From Micromonospora echinaurantiaca (GTDB lineage Bacteria; Actinomycetota; Actinomycetes; Mycobacteriales; Micromonosporaceae): a stretch of 64,000 nt of DNA. The first letter of the stretch is position 1. Each line of letters opens with the position of its first letter. The position numbers and the translations under genes were made by a program. The notes under the pieces were generated by a model, which was given only the letters and a program-made list of their open reading frames with translations, was not told the DNA's origin and did not search any database. This document shows, piece by piece, positions 19,417-27,746 of this stretch. The DNA lies in the NCBI RefSeq assembly GCF_900090235.1, contig NZ_LT607750.1, positions 3,835,001-3,899,000 on the forward strand, written 5' to 3'.

Positions 19417-20553
19417 GTGAGCGGACCGCGCATTCCGGTGATGATCCCGCGGCTCGGCGAGGAGGAGGCGCAGGCCGCCGCCGAGGCGGTCCGCTCGGGC
19501 TGGGTGGCCCAGGGACCGCGGGTGGCCCGGTTCGAGCGGGAGTTCGCCGGGCGGGTGGGCGCCGGCCACGGGGTCGCGGTCAGTTCCTGCACCACGGCGC
19601 TGCACCTGGCGCTGGTGCTGCTGGAGGTCGGCCCGGGCGACGAGGTGATCGTGCCGTCGTTCTCCTTCATCGCCACGGCCAACGCGGTGCGCTACGTCCG
19701 GGCGACGCCGGTCTTCGCCGACGTGGACCTCGCCACCGGGAACCTGACCGTGGCGACGATCGACGCCGTACGCACGCCGCGGACGCGGGCGGTGATCGCG
19801 GTCCACCAGGGCGGCGTGCCGTTCGACGTCGTCGCGCTGCGGGAGGCGGCCGCCCGCTGGGGGCTAAAACTGGTGGAGGACGCTGCCTGCGCCGCCGGCG
19901 CCACGGCGTACGGGCGGCCGGTCGGCGCCGGCGCCACCGTCGCGGCCTGGTCGTTCCACCCGAGGAAGCTGTTGACCACCGGCGAGGGCGGGATGGTCAC
20001 GGTGGACGATCCGGAGTGGGCCGCCCGGCTGCGCCGGCTGCGCGAGCACGGGATGAACGTCTCCGCCGCCGACCGGCACGCCAGCGCGCAACCGGTGCTG
20101 GAGGCGTACCTGGAGACCGCCTTCAACTACCGGATGACCGACATCCAGGCGGCGATCGGGCTGGTCCAGCTCGGCCGGCTCACCGAGCTGGTGGCGCAGC
20201 GGCGCACGCTGGCCGCGCGCTACCACGAGCTGCTCGCCGACATCGACGGCCTGGTGCCGGTCCGCGACCCGGCCTACGGCGAGACGAACTACCAGTCGTT
20301 CTGGGTGCTCATCGACCCGGCGTACGGCGTGGGCCGCGACGAGGTCCTCGCCGAGCTGGCCACGGCCGGCGTGTCGGCCCGGCGCGGCATCATGGCCGCC
20401 CACCTGGAGCCGGCGTACGCCGACGTGACGCCGGCGCCGCTGCCGGTGACCGAGCGGCTGACCCGCGACTCGCTGATCCTGCCGTTGCACCACGCGCTGA
20501 CCGAGGCCGACCAGGACCACGTGGTCGGCGTGCTGCGCAAGCTGGCCGGCTGA
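19417..20553 (+). CDS. DegT/DnrJ/EryC1-family PLP aminotransferase (first of two)
   Basis: A 378-residue sugar aminotransferase that transfers an amino group from glutamate to a keto sugar nucleotide using PLP. The fold-type I pattern is clear: SSCTTALHLAL, GDEVIVPSFSFIATANAV, VEDAACAAGA, and the PLP lysine in SFHPRKLLTTGEGG. The C-terminus has TAFNYRMTDIQAAIGLVQL and the acetyl/sugar-binding loop. I prefer GTG 19417 because the longer frame from GTG 19357 is encoded by the dispersed repeat and adds 20 residues unlike the family. Next to a PglD-like acetyltransferase it resembles the PglE/PglD pair that makes a 4-acetamido sugar. Overlaps the next ATG by one base of its stop codon. Confidence 0.85.
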   Translation: MSGPRIPVMIPRLGEEEAQAAAEAVRSGWVAQGPRVARFEREFAGRVGAGHGVAVSSCTTALHLALVLLEVGPGDEVIVPSFSFIATANAVRYVRATPVFADVDLATGNLTVATIDAVRTPRTRAVIAVHQGGVPFDVVALREAAARWGLKLVEDAACAAGATAYGRPVGAGATVAAWSFHPRKLLTTGEGGMVTVDDPEWAARLRRLREHGMNVSAADRHASAQPVLEAYLETAFNYRMTDIQAAIGLVQLGRLTELVAQRRTLAARYHELLADIDGLVPVRDPAYGETNYQSFWVLIDPAYGVGRDEVLAELATAGVSARRGIMAAHLEPAYADVTPAPLPVTERLTRDSLILPLHHALTEADQDHVVGVLRKLAG

Positions 20554-21287
20554 TGCGTGACCTGGTCATCGTCGGCGCGGGCGGGTTCGCCCGGGAGACC
20601 GCCGCGGCGGTGAGTGCCGTCAACGACGCCCGCCCGACCTGGCGGCTGCGCGGCTTCCTGGACGACGACCCCGCGCTGCACGGCACCGTCCGCGCCGGAG
20701 CGCCGATCCTCGGCGGCACCGACCGGCTGGCCGACCTGCCGGAGGCGGCGGTCGTGGTCTGCGTCGGCAGCCCGCGCGACTACCGGGCGCGGCAGCGGAT
20801 CGTCCGGCGGCTCGGCCTGCCGGCGGGGCGCTACGCCACGATCGTGCACCCGAGCGCCGAGGTCGGCGCCGGCAGCGTCCTCGGCCCCGGCACGGTGCTG
20901 CTGGCCGGTGTGGTGCTCACCGCGGACGTCACCGTCGGCGCCCACGTCGCGGTCATGCCGCACGCCGTGCTGACCCACGACGACCGGGTGCACGACCACG
21001 TGACCATCGCCTCCGGGGTCCGCCTGGGCGGCGGCGCGGTGCTGCGCCTCGGCGCGTACGTCGGCGCCGGCGCCCTGCTGCGTGAGGGCGTCACGGTCGG
21101 CGAGTGGTCGCTGGTCGGGATGGGTTCCGTGCTGCTGCGTGACGTGCCGCCCGGCGAGGTCTGGGCCGGCAATCCGGCCCGCCGGCTGCGCCCCGTCCAA
21201 GCGCCGGCGGAGCCGGACGCCGAGGGTGTGCCGACGCCGGCGGCGTCGATCGAGGAACTGGCCGTGCCGAGGGTTGTGGGGAGCTGA
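20553..21287 (+). CDS. PglD-like sugar N/O-acetyltransferase
   Basis: A 244-residue acetyltransferase with the two-part PglD/NeuD architecture: an N-terminal Rossmann-like nucleotide-sugar binding part starting RDLVIVGAGGFARETAAAV, and a C-terminal left-handed beta-helix with hexapeptide repeats (ATIVHPSAEVGAGSVLGPGTVLLAGVVLTADVTVGAHV, catalytic His expected in PHAVLTHDD). The tail EVWAGNPARRLRP is typical, followed by about 30 extra Pro/Ala/Glu-rich residues. ATG 20553 overlaps the TGA of the aminotransferase, so it is translationally coupled to its presumed partner. Confidence 0.87.
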   Translation: MRDLVIVGAGGFARETAAAVSAVNDARPTWRLRGFLDDDPALHGTVRAGAPILGGTDRLADLPEAAVVVCVGSPRDYRARQRIVRRLGLPAGRYATIVHPSAEVGAGSVLGPGTVLLAGVVLTADVTVGAHVAVMPHAVLTHDDRVHDHVTIASGVRLGGGAVLRLGAYVGAGALLREGVTVGEWSLVGMGSVLLRDVPPGEVWAGNPARRLRPVQAPAEPDAEGVPTPAASIEELAVPRVVGS

Positions 21288-21288
21288 C

Positions 21289-22407
21289 ATGCCGGGAATT
21301 CCGCTCGTCGATCTCGCCGCCGCGCATGCGGAGGTGGCGGAGGAGGTGGAGGCCGGCTTCAAGCGGGTCATCGCCGACACCGCCTTCATCGGCGGCGCCG
21401 AGGTCGCCGCGTTCGAGCAGGAGTACGCCGCGTTCAGCGGCGTGCCGCACTGCGTCGGGGTGGCCAACGGCACCGACGCGCTCGAACTGGCGCTGCGCGC
21501 CGTCGGGGTCGGGCCCGGCGCCGAGGTGATCCTGCCGACGAACACCTTCATCGCCACCGCCGAGGCGGTCGCCCGCGCCGGTGCCCGACCGGTGCTGGTC
21601 GACTGCGACCCGGAGACGTACCTGATCGACGTCGAGGCGGCGCTGGCCGCGGTCACCCCGGCCACCCGGGCGGTCGTCCCGGTGCACCTCTACGGCCAGC
21701 TGGCGCCGGTGGAGCGGCTGCGGGAGGGCCTGGCCGGCCGCGACGTCGCCGTGGTCGAGGACGCCGCGCAGTGCCAGGGCGCCACCCGGCACGGGCGCGG
21801 GGCCGGCGCCGACGGGATCGCCGCGACCAGCTTCTACCCGGGCAAGAACCTGGGGGCGTACGGCGACGCGGGCGCGGTGGTGACCGCCGATGCCGAACTC
21901 GCCCGCACGGTCCGCACGCTCGGCAGCCACGGCGGCCTGACCAAGTACGCGCACGACATCGTCGGGGTGAACAGCCGGCTGGACGGGCTCCAGGCGGTGG
22001 TGCTCCGCGCCAAGCTCGCCCGGCTGGCGGCCTGGAACGAGGCGCGGCGGGCCGCCGCCGCCCGGTACGACGCGCTGCTGGCGGGCGTGGACGTGACCCG
22101 CCCGGTGACCCTGCCGGGCAACGAGCACGTCTGGCACATCTACTGCGTCCGGATCCCCGGCGACGGAACCCCGGCCCGGCGGGACCGGGTGCTGGCGCGG
22201 CTCAACGCGGCCGGCGTCGGTGCGGGCATCCACTACCCGGTGCCGGTGCACCGCACGCCCGCGTTCGCCGACCTCGGGCACCCGGTGGGGGCGTTCCCGC
22301 GGGCCGAGCGGATCGCGTCCGAGCTGCTCTCGCTGCCGATCTATCCGCAGCTCACGGCGGACCAGCAGGAGGCCGTGGTGGCGGCCCTCATCTCAGCCCT
22401 GCACTGA
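21289..22407 (+). CDS. DegT/DnrJ/EryC1-family PLP aminotransferase (WlbC/WbpE-like)
   Basis: A 372-residue sugar aminotransferase beginning IPLVDLAAAHAEV, the start typical of WbpE/WlbC enzymes that aminate the 3-keto product of WbpB. PLP lysine is in SFYPGKNLGAYGDAG, with VEDAAQCQGA for the PLP ring and HVWHIYCVRI and GIHYPVPVHRTPAF as C-terminal family signatures. ATG 21289 follows the upstream stop by one base. Together with 17260 (oxidoreductase) and 16353 (acetyltransferase) it completes three of the four steps to UDP-GlcNAc(3NAc)A; the UDP-GlcNAc 6-dehydrogenase is not in the window. Confidence 0.9.
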   Translation: MPGIPLVDLAAAHAEVAEEVEAGFKRVIADTAFIGGAEVAAFEQEYAAFSGVPHCVGVANGTDALELALRAVGVGPGAEVILPTNTFIATAEAVARAGARPVLVDCDPETYLIDVEAALAAVTPATRAVVPVHLYGQLAPVERLREGLAGRDVAVVEDAAQCQGATRHGRGAGADGIAATSFYPGKNLGAYGDAGAVVTADAELARTVRTLGSHGGLTKYAHDIVGVNSRLDGLQAVVLRAKLARLAAWNEARRAAAARYDALLAGVDVTRPVTLPGNEHVWHIYCVRIPGDGTPARRDRVLARLNAAGVGAGIHYPVPVHRTPAFADLGHPVGAFPRAERIASELLSLPIYPQLTADQQEAVVAALISALH

Positions 22408-22414
22408 CCACACG

Positions 22415-23653
22415 GTGTACGTCTCGATCCGGGACCGCCCGGCCGGCACCCGCGACGGAGGGGCCGGCCGGCAGTACCGGCGGGTGGCGACGACGGTGGT
22501 GCTCCTCGGCGTCGTCAGTCTCCTCACCGATGTCTCCTCCGAGATGGTCAGCGCGGTTCTCCCGCTGTACCTGACCGCGGAGCTGGGCCTCGGGCTCATC
22601 GCTTTCGGCTTCGTCGACGGCATCTATCAGGGCGTCAGCGCCTTCGTCCGGATCCTCGGCGGACTGGCCGGCGACCGGGGACGTCGGCCCAAGTGGGTCG
22701 CGGTGATCGGCTACGGCGTCTCCGCGGTGAGCCGCGTCCTGATGCTCGCCGCCACTGGGATCGCCACCGTCACCGCCGTCGTGACGGCCGACCGGCTCGG
22801 CAAGGGACTGCGGACCGCGCCACGGGACGCGCTGATCGCCGACGCGTCGGAACCCGCCGACCTGGGACGGTCCTTCGGCGTGCACCGCGCCCTCGACACG
22901 CTTGGCGCGGCGATCGGGCCGATCGCGGCGTTCGCTCTGCTGGCAGCGCTCCCCCGGGCGTACGACGCCGTCTTCGTGGTCTCCTTCGCCGTGGCGCTGG
23001 TCGGTCTCGCCGTCCTCGTGCTCTTCGTACCCGACCGACGGGTCGGCGCCGGCCAGGCCCGCCCGCCCGTACGGGAGGTACTGCGCGCCGCGACCGGGCC
23101 GCGGCTGCGCCGAACCCTGCTCGCCGCCGGCCTGCTCGGGGTGCTGACCGTCGGCGACGGCTTCCTGTACCTGTCGCTGCAGCACCGCGACGATTTCGCG
23201 GCACTGCTGTTCCCGCTGCTCTACGTCGGCACGAACGTCGCGTACCTGGCGCTGGCCGTGCCGCTGGGCCGGCTCGCCGACCGCGTCGGCCGTGCCCGCA
23301 CGCTGGTGGCCGGGCACGGCGCGCTGCTCCTCGCGTACCTCTGCGCGGCGGGCTCGTCCGGCGGACCGCTGTGGACGGTTCTCACCCTGGTCCTGCTCGG
23401 CGCCTTCTACGCCGCGTCGGACGGGGTGCTCGCCGCGCTGGTGAGCCGGCTGGTCCCCGCCCCGGTGACGGGCACGGGGATCGCGGCCGCACAGACCGTC
23501 GTGGTGCTGGCCCGGTTCGCGTCGTCGGTGGCCTTCGGCGCACTGTGGGTCGCCGCGGGCCGGCAGCCGGCGCTGCTGGGTTTCGCGGTCGCGCTCGCCG
23601 TCGCGATCCCGGCCGCTGGCTGGTTGCTGCGTGGTGTGGAGGAGGAACGATGA
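22415..23653 (+). CDS. MFS transporter
   Basis: A 412-residue MFS protein with about twelve hydrophobic segments. It begins (after a short hydrophilic start) VVLLGVVSLLTDVSSEMVSAVLPLYL, the pattern of a group often annotated as permeases with the SSEM motif, and has the loop GGLAGDRGRRPKWVAVIGYG and DRLGKGLRTAPRDALIA, typical of this subgroup. The start is uncertain: GTG 22415 lies 7 bases after the aminotransferase stop without a clear ribosome-binding site, and GTG 22484 is an alternative. Substrate unknown; export of a sugar-linked product is only a positional guess. Overlaps the next gene by 4 bases. Confidence 0.85.
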   Translation: MYVSIRDRPAGTRDGGAGRQYRRVATTVVLLGVVSLLTDVSSEMVSAVLPLYLTAELGLGLIAFGFVDGIYQGVSAFVRILGGLAGDRGRRPKWVAVIGYGVSAVSRVLMLAATGIATVTAVVTADRLGKGLRTAPRDALIADASEPADLGRSFGVHRALDTLGAAIGPIAAFALLAALPRAYDAVFVVSFAVALVGLAVLVLFVPDRRVGAGQARPPVREVLRAATGPRLRRTLLAAGLLGVLTVGDGFLYLSLQHRDDFAALLFPLLYVGTNVAYLALAVPLGRLADRVGRARTLVAGHGALLLAYLCAAGSSGGPLWTVLTLVLLGAFYAASDGVLAALVSRLVPAPVTGTGIAAAQTVVVLARFASSVAFGALWVAAGRQPALLGFAVALAVAIPAAGWLLRGVEEER

Positions 23654-24666
23654 CCGGCCTTCGGCTGCGGATCGGCGTCTTCGCCGGCGTCGTGTTGCTG
23701 GCCTTCGCCGGCGTGTTCGTCTACCTGCGGCAGGTCACGCCCAACGGGGCGGACGCGACCCCGGCCGCCGGAGTGCCGGTCCGGGCCGACGTCGCGCCGG
23801 TGGTCGCCGGCCCGCACGTGGTCTTCCGCAACTCCGCGCCAGGCGACGGGTACGGCCGGGTGGCGGTGGTGCCGCTGGAGGCAGCTGGTGGTCCCCGCGC
23901 GGTCACGCCGGCCTCCTGCGACCGGGTCTACGCCACCCGCGGCAGCGCTGTGTGCCTGGTGGCGCTGCGCGGCCTGGCCACGACGTACCAGGTGAAGATT
24001 CTCGGGCCGCAGTGGACGGCGGTCTCCGAGCGGCCGGTGCCGGGCCTGCCCAGCCGGGCGAGGATGTCGGCGGACGGCGCGTTGACGTCCACCACGACGT
24101 TCGTCTACGGCGACTCGTACGCCAGCCCCGGGCAGTTCTCCACCCGCACGCTCGTCGGCCCGACCGGAGGTGGTGATCCAGTCGACATCGAGCAGTTCGA
24201 ACTGCGAGTCGAGGGCAGGACGGTCACCGCGGCCGACAAGAACGTCTGGGGTGTGACGTTCGCCGACGACGACCGCTTCTACGCCACGGCGGCCTCAGGC
24301 GGGAGGACCTGGCTGGTCGAGGGATCACTGTCCGGGCGGCGCCTGACCGCGGTGCGGGCGGACGTCGAATGCCCCTCGCTCTCGCCCGACGGCACCCGCA
24401 TCGCCTTCAAGAAGCATGGCGACCTGCCGGCGGGCAGATGGCGACTCACCGTCCTGGACCTGGCCAGCGGGCGGGAGACGCCGCTCGCGGAAGCCCGCAG
24501 CGTCGACGACCAGGCGGAGTGGCTCGACGACGACACCGTCCTGTACGGACTGCCGCGCAACACGGACGGCTCGGCGTCGAACGACGTGTGGTCCGTTCCC
24601 GCCGACGGCACCGGCGAACCCCGGGTCCTGATTCCCGACGCCTGGTCCCCCGCCGTCGTCCGGTAG
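23650..24666 (+). CDS. membrane-anchored beta-propeller (TolB/WD40-like) protein
   Basis: A 338-residue protein with an N-terminal signal anchor (LRIGVFAGVVLLAFAGVFVYL, residues about 6-26) and an extracytoplasmic region. Repeats typical of PD40/TolB propeller blades are visible near the C-terminus: CPSLSPDGTRIAFKK, WRLTVLDLASGRETPLAE, and DQAEWLDDDTVLYGL followed by NDVWSVPADGTGEPRVLI. ATG 23650 overlaps the MFS stop (ATGA) and is preceded by GGAGG, so the two are coupled. A surface-exposed binding or scaffolding role is likely; no enzymatic motif is seen. Confidence 0.8.
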   Translation: MTGLRLRIGVFAGVVLLAFAGVFVYLRQVTPNGADATPAAGVPVRADVAPVVAGPHVVFRNSAPGDGYGRVAVVPLEAAGGPRAVTPASCDRVYATRGSAVCLVALRGLATTYQVKILGPQWTAVSERPVPGLPSRARMSADGALTSTTTFVYGDSYASPGQFSTRTLVGPTGGGDPVDIEQFELRVEGRTVTAADKNVWGVTFADDDRFYATAASGGRTWLVEGSLSGRRLTAVRADVECPSLSPDGTRIAFKKHGDLPAGRWRLTVLDLASGRETPLAEARSVDDQAEWLDDDTVLYGLPRNTDGSASNDVWSVPADGTGEPRVLIPDAWSPAVVR

Positions 24667-24689
24667 CCGGCGGGCGGAAGATCGCTCAT

Positions 24690-24711
24690 CCGCGCCGGGT
24701 ACCCGGCGCGG
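24690..24711. terminator. bidirectional terminator between convergent genes
   Basis: A perfect 22-bp palindrome centred on GGGTACCC, 23 bases after the stop of the propeller gene and 48 bases before the stop of the converging glycosyltransferase gene. There is no T-run on either side, so it is a hairpin terminator of the high-GC type rather than a classical one. Confidence 0.6.
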
Positions 24712-24758
24712 CGGTACCAGACGGCGTGGACCGACGGTTGGGGCGCGGGCGGAACGGG

Positions 24759-25835
24759 TCAGCCCACTCCCCGGAGCAGCGGTGTGTAGAAGGCCAGCAG
24801 CTCGGCCCGGAGCGCGTCGACGGAGTACCGCGCGAGGATCCGCTCCGAGGCCGCCAAACCGGACTTCCGGAACGTCTCCGGGTCGTCGTCGTGCGCCGCG
24901 CAGGCGGCCTCGACGGCGCGGGCGAACGCGAGCAGGTCACCGTCGGGGACGGGCGCGCACTCCGGCGGCTCGAAGTACTCCCGGCCACCGAGGCCCGGAT
25001 ATCCGACGACGAAGCAACCGCTCGCCATGGCCTCGGCGGGCGGCAGCCCGAAACCCTCCCGGTGGCTGAAGCTCAAGAAGATCGCACTGCCCCGCATGAT
25101 CGCCGCGGTCTCCGACTCGGACCGGCCCACGATCGGCGCCTCCTGCCACCGCTCGAACAGACCGCGGGCGCGCAGCATGTGCCGGAGCTGCTCCCGCTCC
25201 TCGCGCCGGCGATGGGTCAGGTGGGCGATCCGACGCGCCGGCGGCTCGGTGGACGGGTGGAAGAGCGCCGGGTCGATGACCGGTCGGGCGATGCCGACCG
25301 GCAGATCCGGGAACGTGTACCGCAGTAGGGCCGCGTTGTCCTGCGACACCGCCAGCAGGCCAACCAGGCCCGGCAGGCCGGCGTACGGTGCGCCGGCCCG
25401 GGTCGTCTCGAACGGCACGTGATCGAACGTGATGTACGCCCCCTGGTTGAAGATGACCACTCGCGCCCCGTCCGGCACGGCGCCGAGCCCGGGGCCGTAG
25501 CACTCCGGGATCACCAGCAGGTCCTCCGGGGTGAGGATCACCTCCGCGGCGCTCATGACCCGCGTGTCGTTGACGAACCAGGAGCACCGGTGCCCCGGTC
25601 TGGGATGGACCACGGCGGCGGAGATCCCCACCGCGTTGAGGTTGTCCACGTGCCGGTACAGATTGCGGATCCCACCGAAGATGCCCGTCGTGACCGGCGC
25701 GAGGTAGTACACCGTCGGCCGGCCGGTTGACCGGCGACTGACGGTGAAGCGCGGGAGCTGGCGCCATCTCAGGTCCGCCGCTCGGCCGTACCGCCGGGCG
25801 GCCCCCCGCGCCAACCCGGTTGCCCACCGGATCAT
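24759..25835 (-). CDS. glycosyltransferase, GT4-like (group 1)
   Basis: A 358-residue retaining-type GT-B glycosyltransferase of the polysaccharide island. The N-terminal acceptor domain starts TVYYLAPVTTGIFGGIRNLYRHVDNL; the donor domain has the group-1 signature SFSHREGFGLPPAEAMASGCFVVGYPGLGG (about residues 255-285; the E-x7-E element) and ends RILARYSVDALRAELLAFY. ATG 25835 is chosen because upstream sequence in the same frame has no family likeness; its ribosome-binding site is weak. It follows the ABC permease by 61 bases on the same strand and closes the four-gene operon. Confidence 0.85.
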   Translation of the reverse strand: MIRWATGLARGAARRYGRAADLRWRQLPRFTVSRRSTGRPTVYYLAPVTTGIFGGIRNLYRHVDNLNAVGISAAVVHPRPGHRCSWFVNDTRVMSAAEVILTPEDLLVIPECYGPGLGAVPDGARVVIFNQGAYITFDHVPFETTRAGAPYAGLPGLVGLLAVSQDNAALLRYTFPDLPVGIARPVIDPALFHPSTEPPARRIAHLTHRRREEREQLRHMLRARGLFERWQEAPIVGRSESETAAIMRGSAIFLSFSHREGFGLPPAEAMASGCFVVGYPGLGGREYFEPPECAPVPDGDLLAFARAVEAACAAHDDDPETFRKSGLAASERILARYSVDALRAELLAFYTPLLRGVG

Positions 25836-25896
25836 CGGACCCGACCACCGGGGCCGGGGCTTGGCACAGTCATCGTGGTTCCTTCGGACGACGCGG

Positions 25897-26727
25897 TCAG
25901 ATACTGAGGATCCCCAGCCGGCGGGCCAGCCGGAGGGCGCGGTCGAAGACGAACAGTCCCGCGGCGAAGGACACGACCGCGAAGGCCGCCAGGACACCGA
26001 CGGAGACGCCGACCGACAGTCCGTCCGGGGGGACGTCCTCGATGAGAAGCTGCCGGACGGCGCTGATCACGTACGTGTGCGGGATCAGGTAGCTGGCCCA
26101 GCGGATCCCTTCCGGCAGGACGTTGATCGGGAACAGCGCGCCGCCGAGCACCGCGGTAGCCAGGCTGAACAGCATGACCACCGGCTCGCCACGTTTGAAC
26201 AGCACGATGAACGCGGCCGCGAACGTGCCGAGCGCGTTGCAGGCGATGATCCCCAGGAAGAGCACCAGCAGGGCCCCCGGCACGCCCGAGCCCTGGATGG
26301 GAGCACCCAGTAGCCAACCGGCTGCGACCATGAAGCAGGCCAGCAGGGCTCCCGTACAGCTCCGCCACACGTTCATCGCCACCGGGATCAGCGCCCACGG
26401 CACCGGTTCGACCAGGTAGGTCTCCAGCGTGCCGCGCTCCATGGCGAAGTTCAGCCGGCTGGTGAGAGCGAGGAGGGCGTCCTGAAGCCCGGCGACCACG
26501 GCCGTGCCGACGACCATCACGACGAACATCTCGCCGGAAATGGCCAGGAAGCTGCCCTGAAAGTAGTAGAGCAGCACCGGGAAGACGGCCGCGATGTAGC
26601 GCATGATGCTGGTGGCGGGGAACATGCGTTCCTCGACGAGGTCGATGCGGACGTACGCCTCTACGGTGTTGAGGACCTTGCGGCCGAACGAGCGCTTCCC
26701 GACGACCGACGGGTAGGCGAGGCTCAT
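25897..26727 (-). CDS. ABC-2 type transporter permease
   Basis: A 276-residue permease with six predicted membrane segments, of the ABC-2 family that exports polysaccharides, lipids or drugs. The cytoplasmic N-terminus (RKVLNTVEAYVRIDLVEERMFP) leads into the first hydrophobic stretch; the loop NFAMERGTLETYLVEPVPW is the amphipathic coupling region, and ATAVLGGALFPINVLPEGIRWASYLIPHTYVISAVRQLL is the typical ABC-2 C-terminal signature. ATG 26727 overlaps the ATPase stop by four bases. Neighbouring glycosyltransferases suggest it exports a glycan or glycolipid. Confidence 0.88.
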   Translation of the reverse strand: MSLAYPSVVGKRSFGRKVLNTVEAYVRIDLVEERMFPATSIMRYIAAVFPVLLYYFQGSFLAISGEMFVVMVVGTAVVAGLQDALLALTSRLNFAMERGTLETYLVEPVPWALIPVAMNVWRSCTGALLACFMVAAGWLLGAPIQGSGVPGALLVLFLGIIACNALGTFAAAFIVLFKRGEPVVMLFSLATAVLGGALFPINVLPEGIRWASYLIPHTYVISAVRQLLIEDVPPDGLSVGVSVGVLAAFAVVSFAAGLFVFDRALRLARRLGILSI

Positions 26728-27746
26728 CGGACGGCTCCCTCGGGGTCGGCGCCTCGCGCATACACCTGCGCGATCAGGTCGCGCAGCGGCATGGGGATCT
26801 CCCGGAGGTGCCGGATGCTGCTCGTGAGTGGACCCAACCCGGTGAGAAGGGCGCCGACGCCGCCCGGCCCTGTCGGCTGGCAGCGGACAGTGCCGCCGTC
26901 GACGCGGGCCTCGACGCCTTGGACGTGAAGGCCGTCGGCGATCGCCAGGGCGTCCTGGTGTGTCGCCATCACCAGCTCCAGCTCCGGCCTCTCCCATTCC
27001 CGACGCAACCGGTCCAGGTCACCGGAGTATCTGACCTTGCCACCGTCGAGGAGCAGTGCCTGCGACTGCAGTGCCTCGATCTCCTCAAGGCGGTGCGAGG
27101 AGATCAGCACGGCGAGCCGCTCCTGCTTGGCCAAATCCATGATCAGTGTCAGCAGCCCGTACGCCGCGATCGGGTCGACCGGCCCAGTCGGCTCGTCGAG
27201 GATCAGCGCCCGTGGGCCGGGCAGCAACGCCCGGGCCAGGCGCAACCGGGCCCGCATCCCCGCCGACATTCCCGCCACCACAGTGTCGGCCTGCGGCATC
27301 AGGTTGACCGTCTCGAGCACGTGCTCGATGCGCTTCGTCAGCCCCTTGCGCGACATTCCCTGCAGCCGACCGTGGAGTTGGAGATTCTCCCGTGACGTCG
27401 CCCTCATGAGCAGGCTGCGGTCCTCCGCCGGCATCCAGCCGACCGCCTGTCGAACCTGCTCGGAGTCGCGTTCGACGTCGAGCCCGAGCACGCTGCCGCG
27501 CCCCTCCGTGGCCGTCGTCAGACCCACGATGATCCGGAACATGGTGGTCTTCCCGGCGCCGTTCGGTCCCACCACGGCGCAGATCTCGCCGGCGCGGACG
27601 ACGAGGTCGACGCCGTCGAGCGCGCGAACCGTCTCGCGCAGGTGCGACCGGGCGAAGACGCGCATCCACCGCGGCGTCGGCTCGTAGAGCTTGGTCAGCC
27701 CGGAGAGCACGATGATGTCGTCCGGGTCCCGTTCCGTGTCGATCAC
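26724..27746 (-). CDS. ABC transporter ATP-binding protein
   Basis: A 340-residue ATPase partner of the ABC-2 permease. Walker A is GPNGAGKTT (about residues 62-70), the Q-loop/D-box region reads WMPAEDRSLLMRATSREN, the signature motif is degenerate (GMSAGMRARLRLARALL instead of LSGGQ), Walker B is ALILDEPTGPVDP and the switch His lies in ISSHRLEE. After the nucleotide domain there is an additional about 90-residue C-terminal region, as in exporters of the CcmA/DrrA type. GTG 27746 overlaps the upstream glycosyltransferase stop (GTGA), so the genes are coupled. Confidence 0.92.
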   Translation of the reverse strand: MIDTERDPDDIIVLSGLTKLYEPTPRWMRVFARSHLRETVRALDGVDLVVRAGEICAVVGPNGAGKTTMFRIIVGLTTATEGRGSVLGLDVERDSEQVRQAVGWMPAEDRSLLMRATSRENLQLHGRLQGMSRKGLTKRIEHVLETVNLMPQADTVVAGMSAGMRARLRLARALLPGPRALILDEPTGPVDPIAAYGLLTLIMDLAKQERLAVLISSHRLEEIEALQSQALLLDGGKVRYSGDLDRLRREWERPELELVMATHQDALAIADGLHVQGVEARVDGGTVRCQPTGPGGVGALLTGLGPLTSSIRHLREIPMPLRDLIAQVYARGADPEGAVR

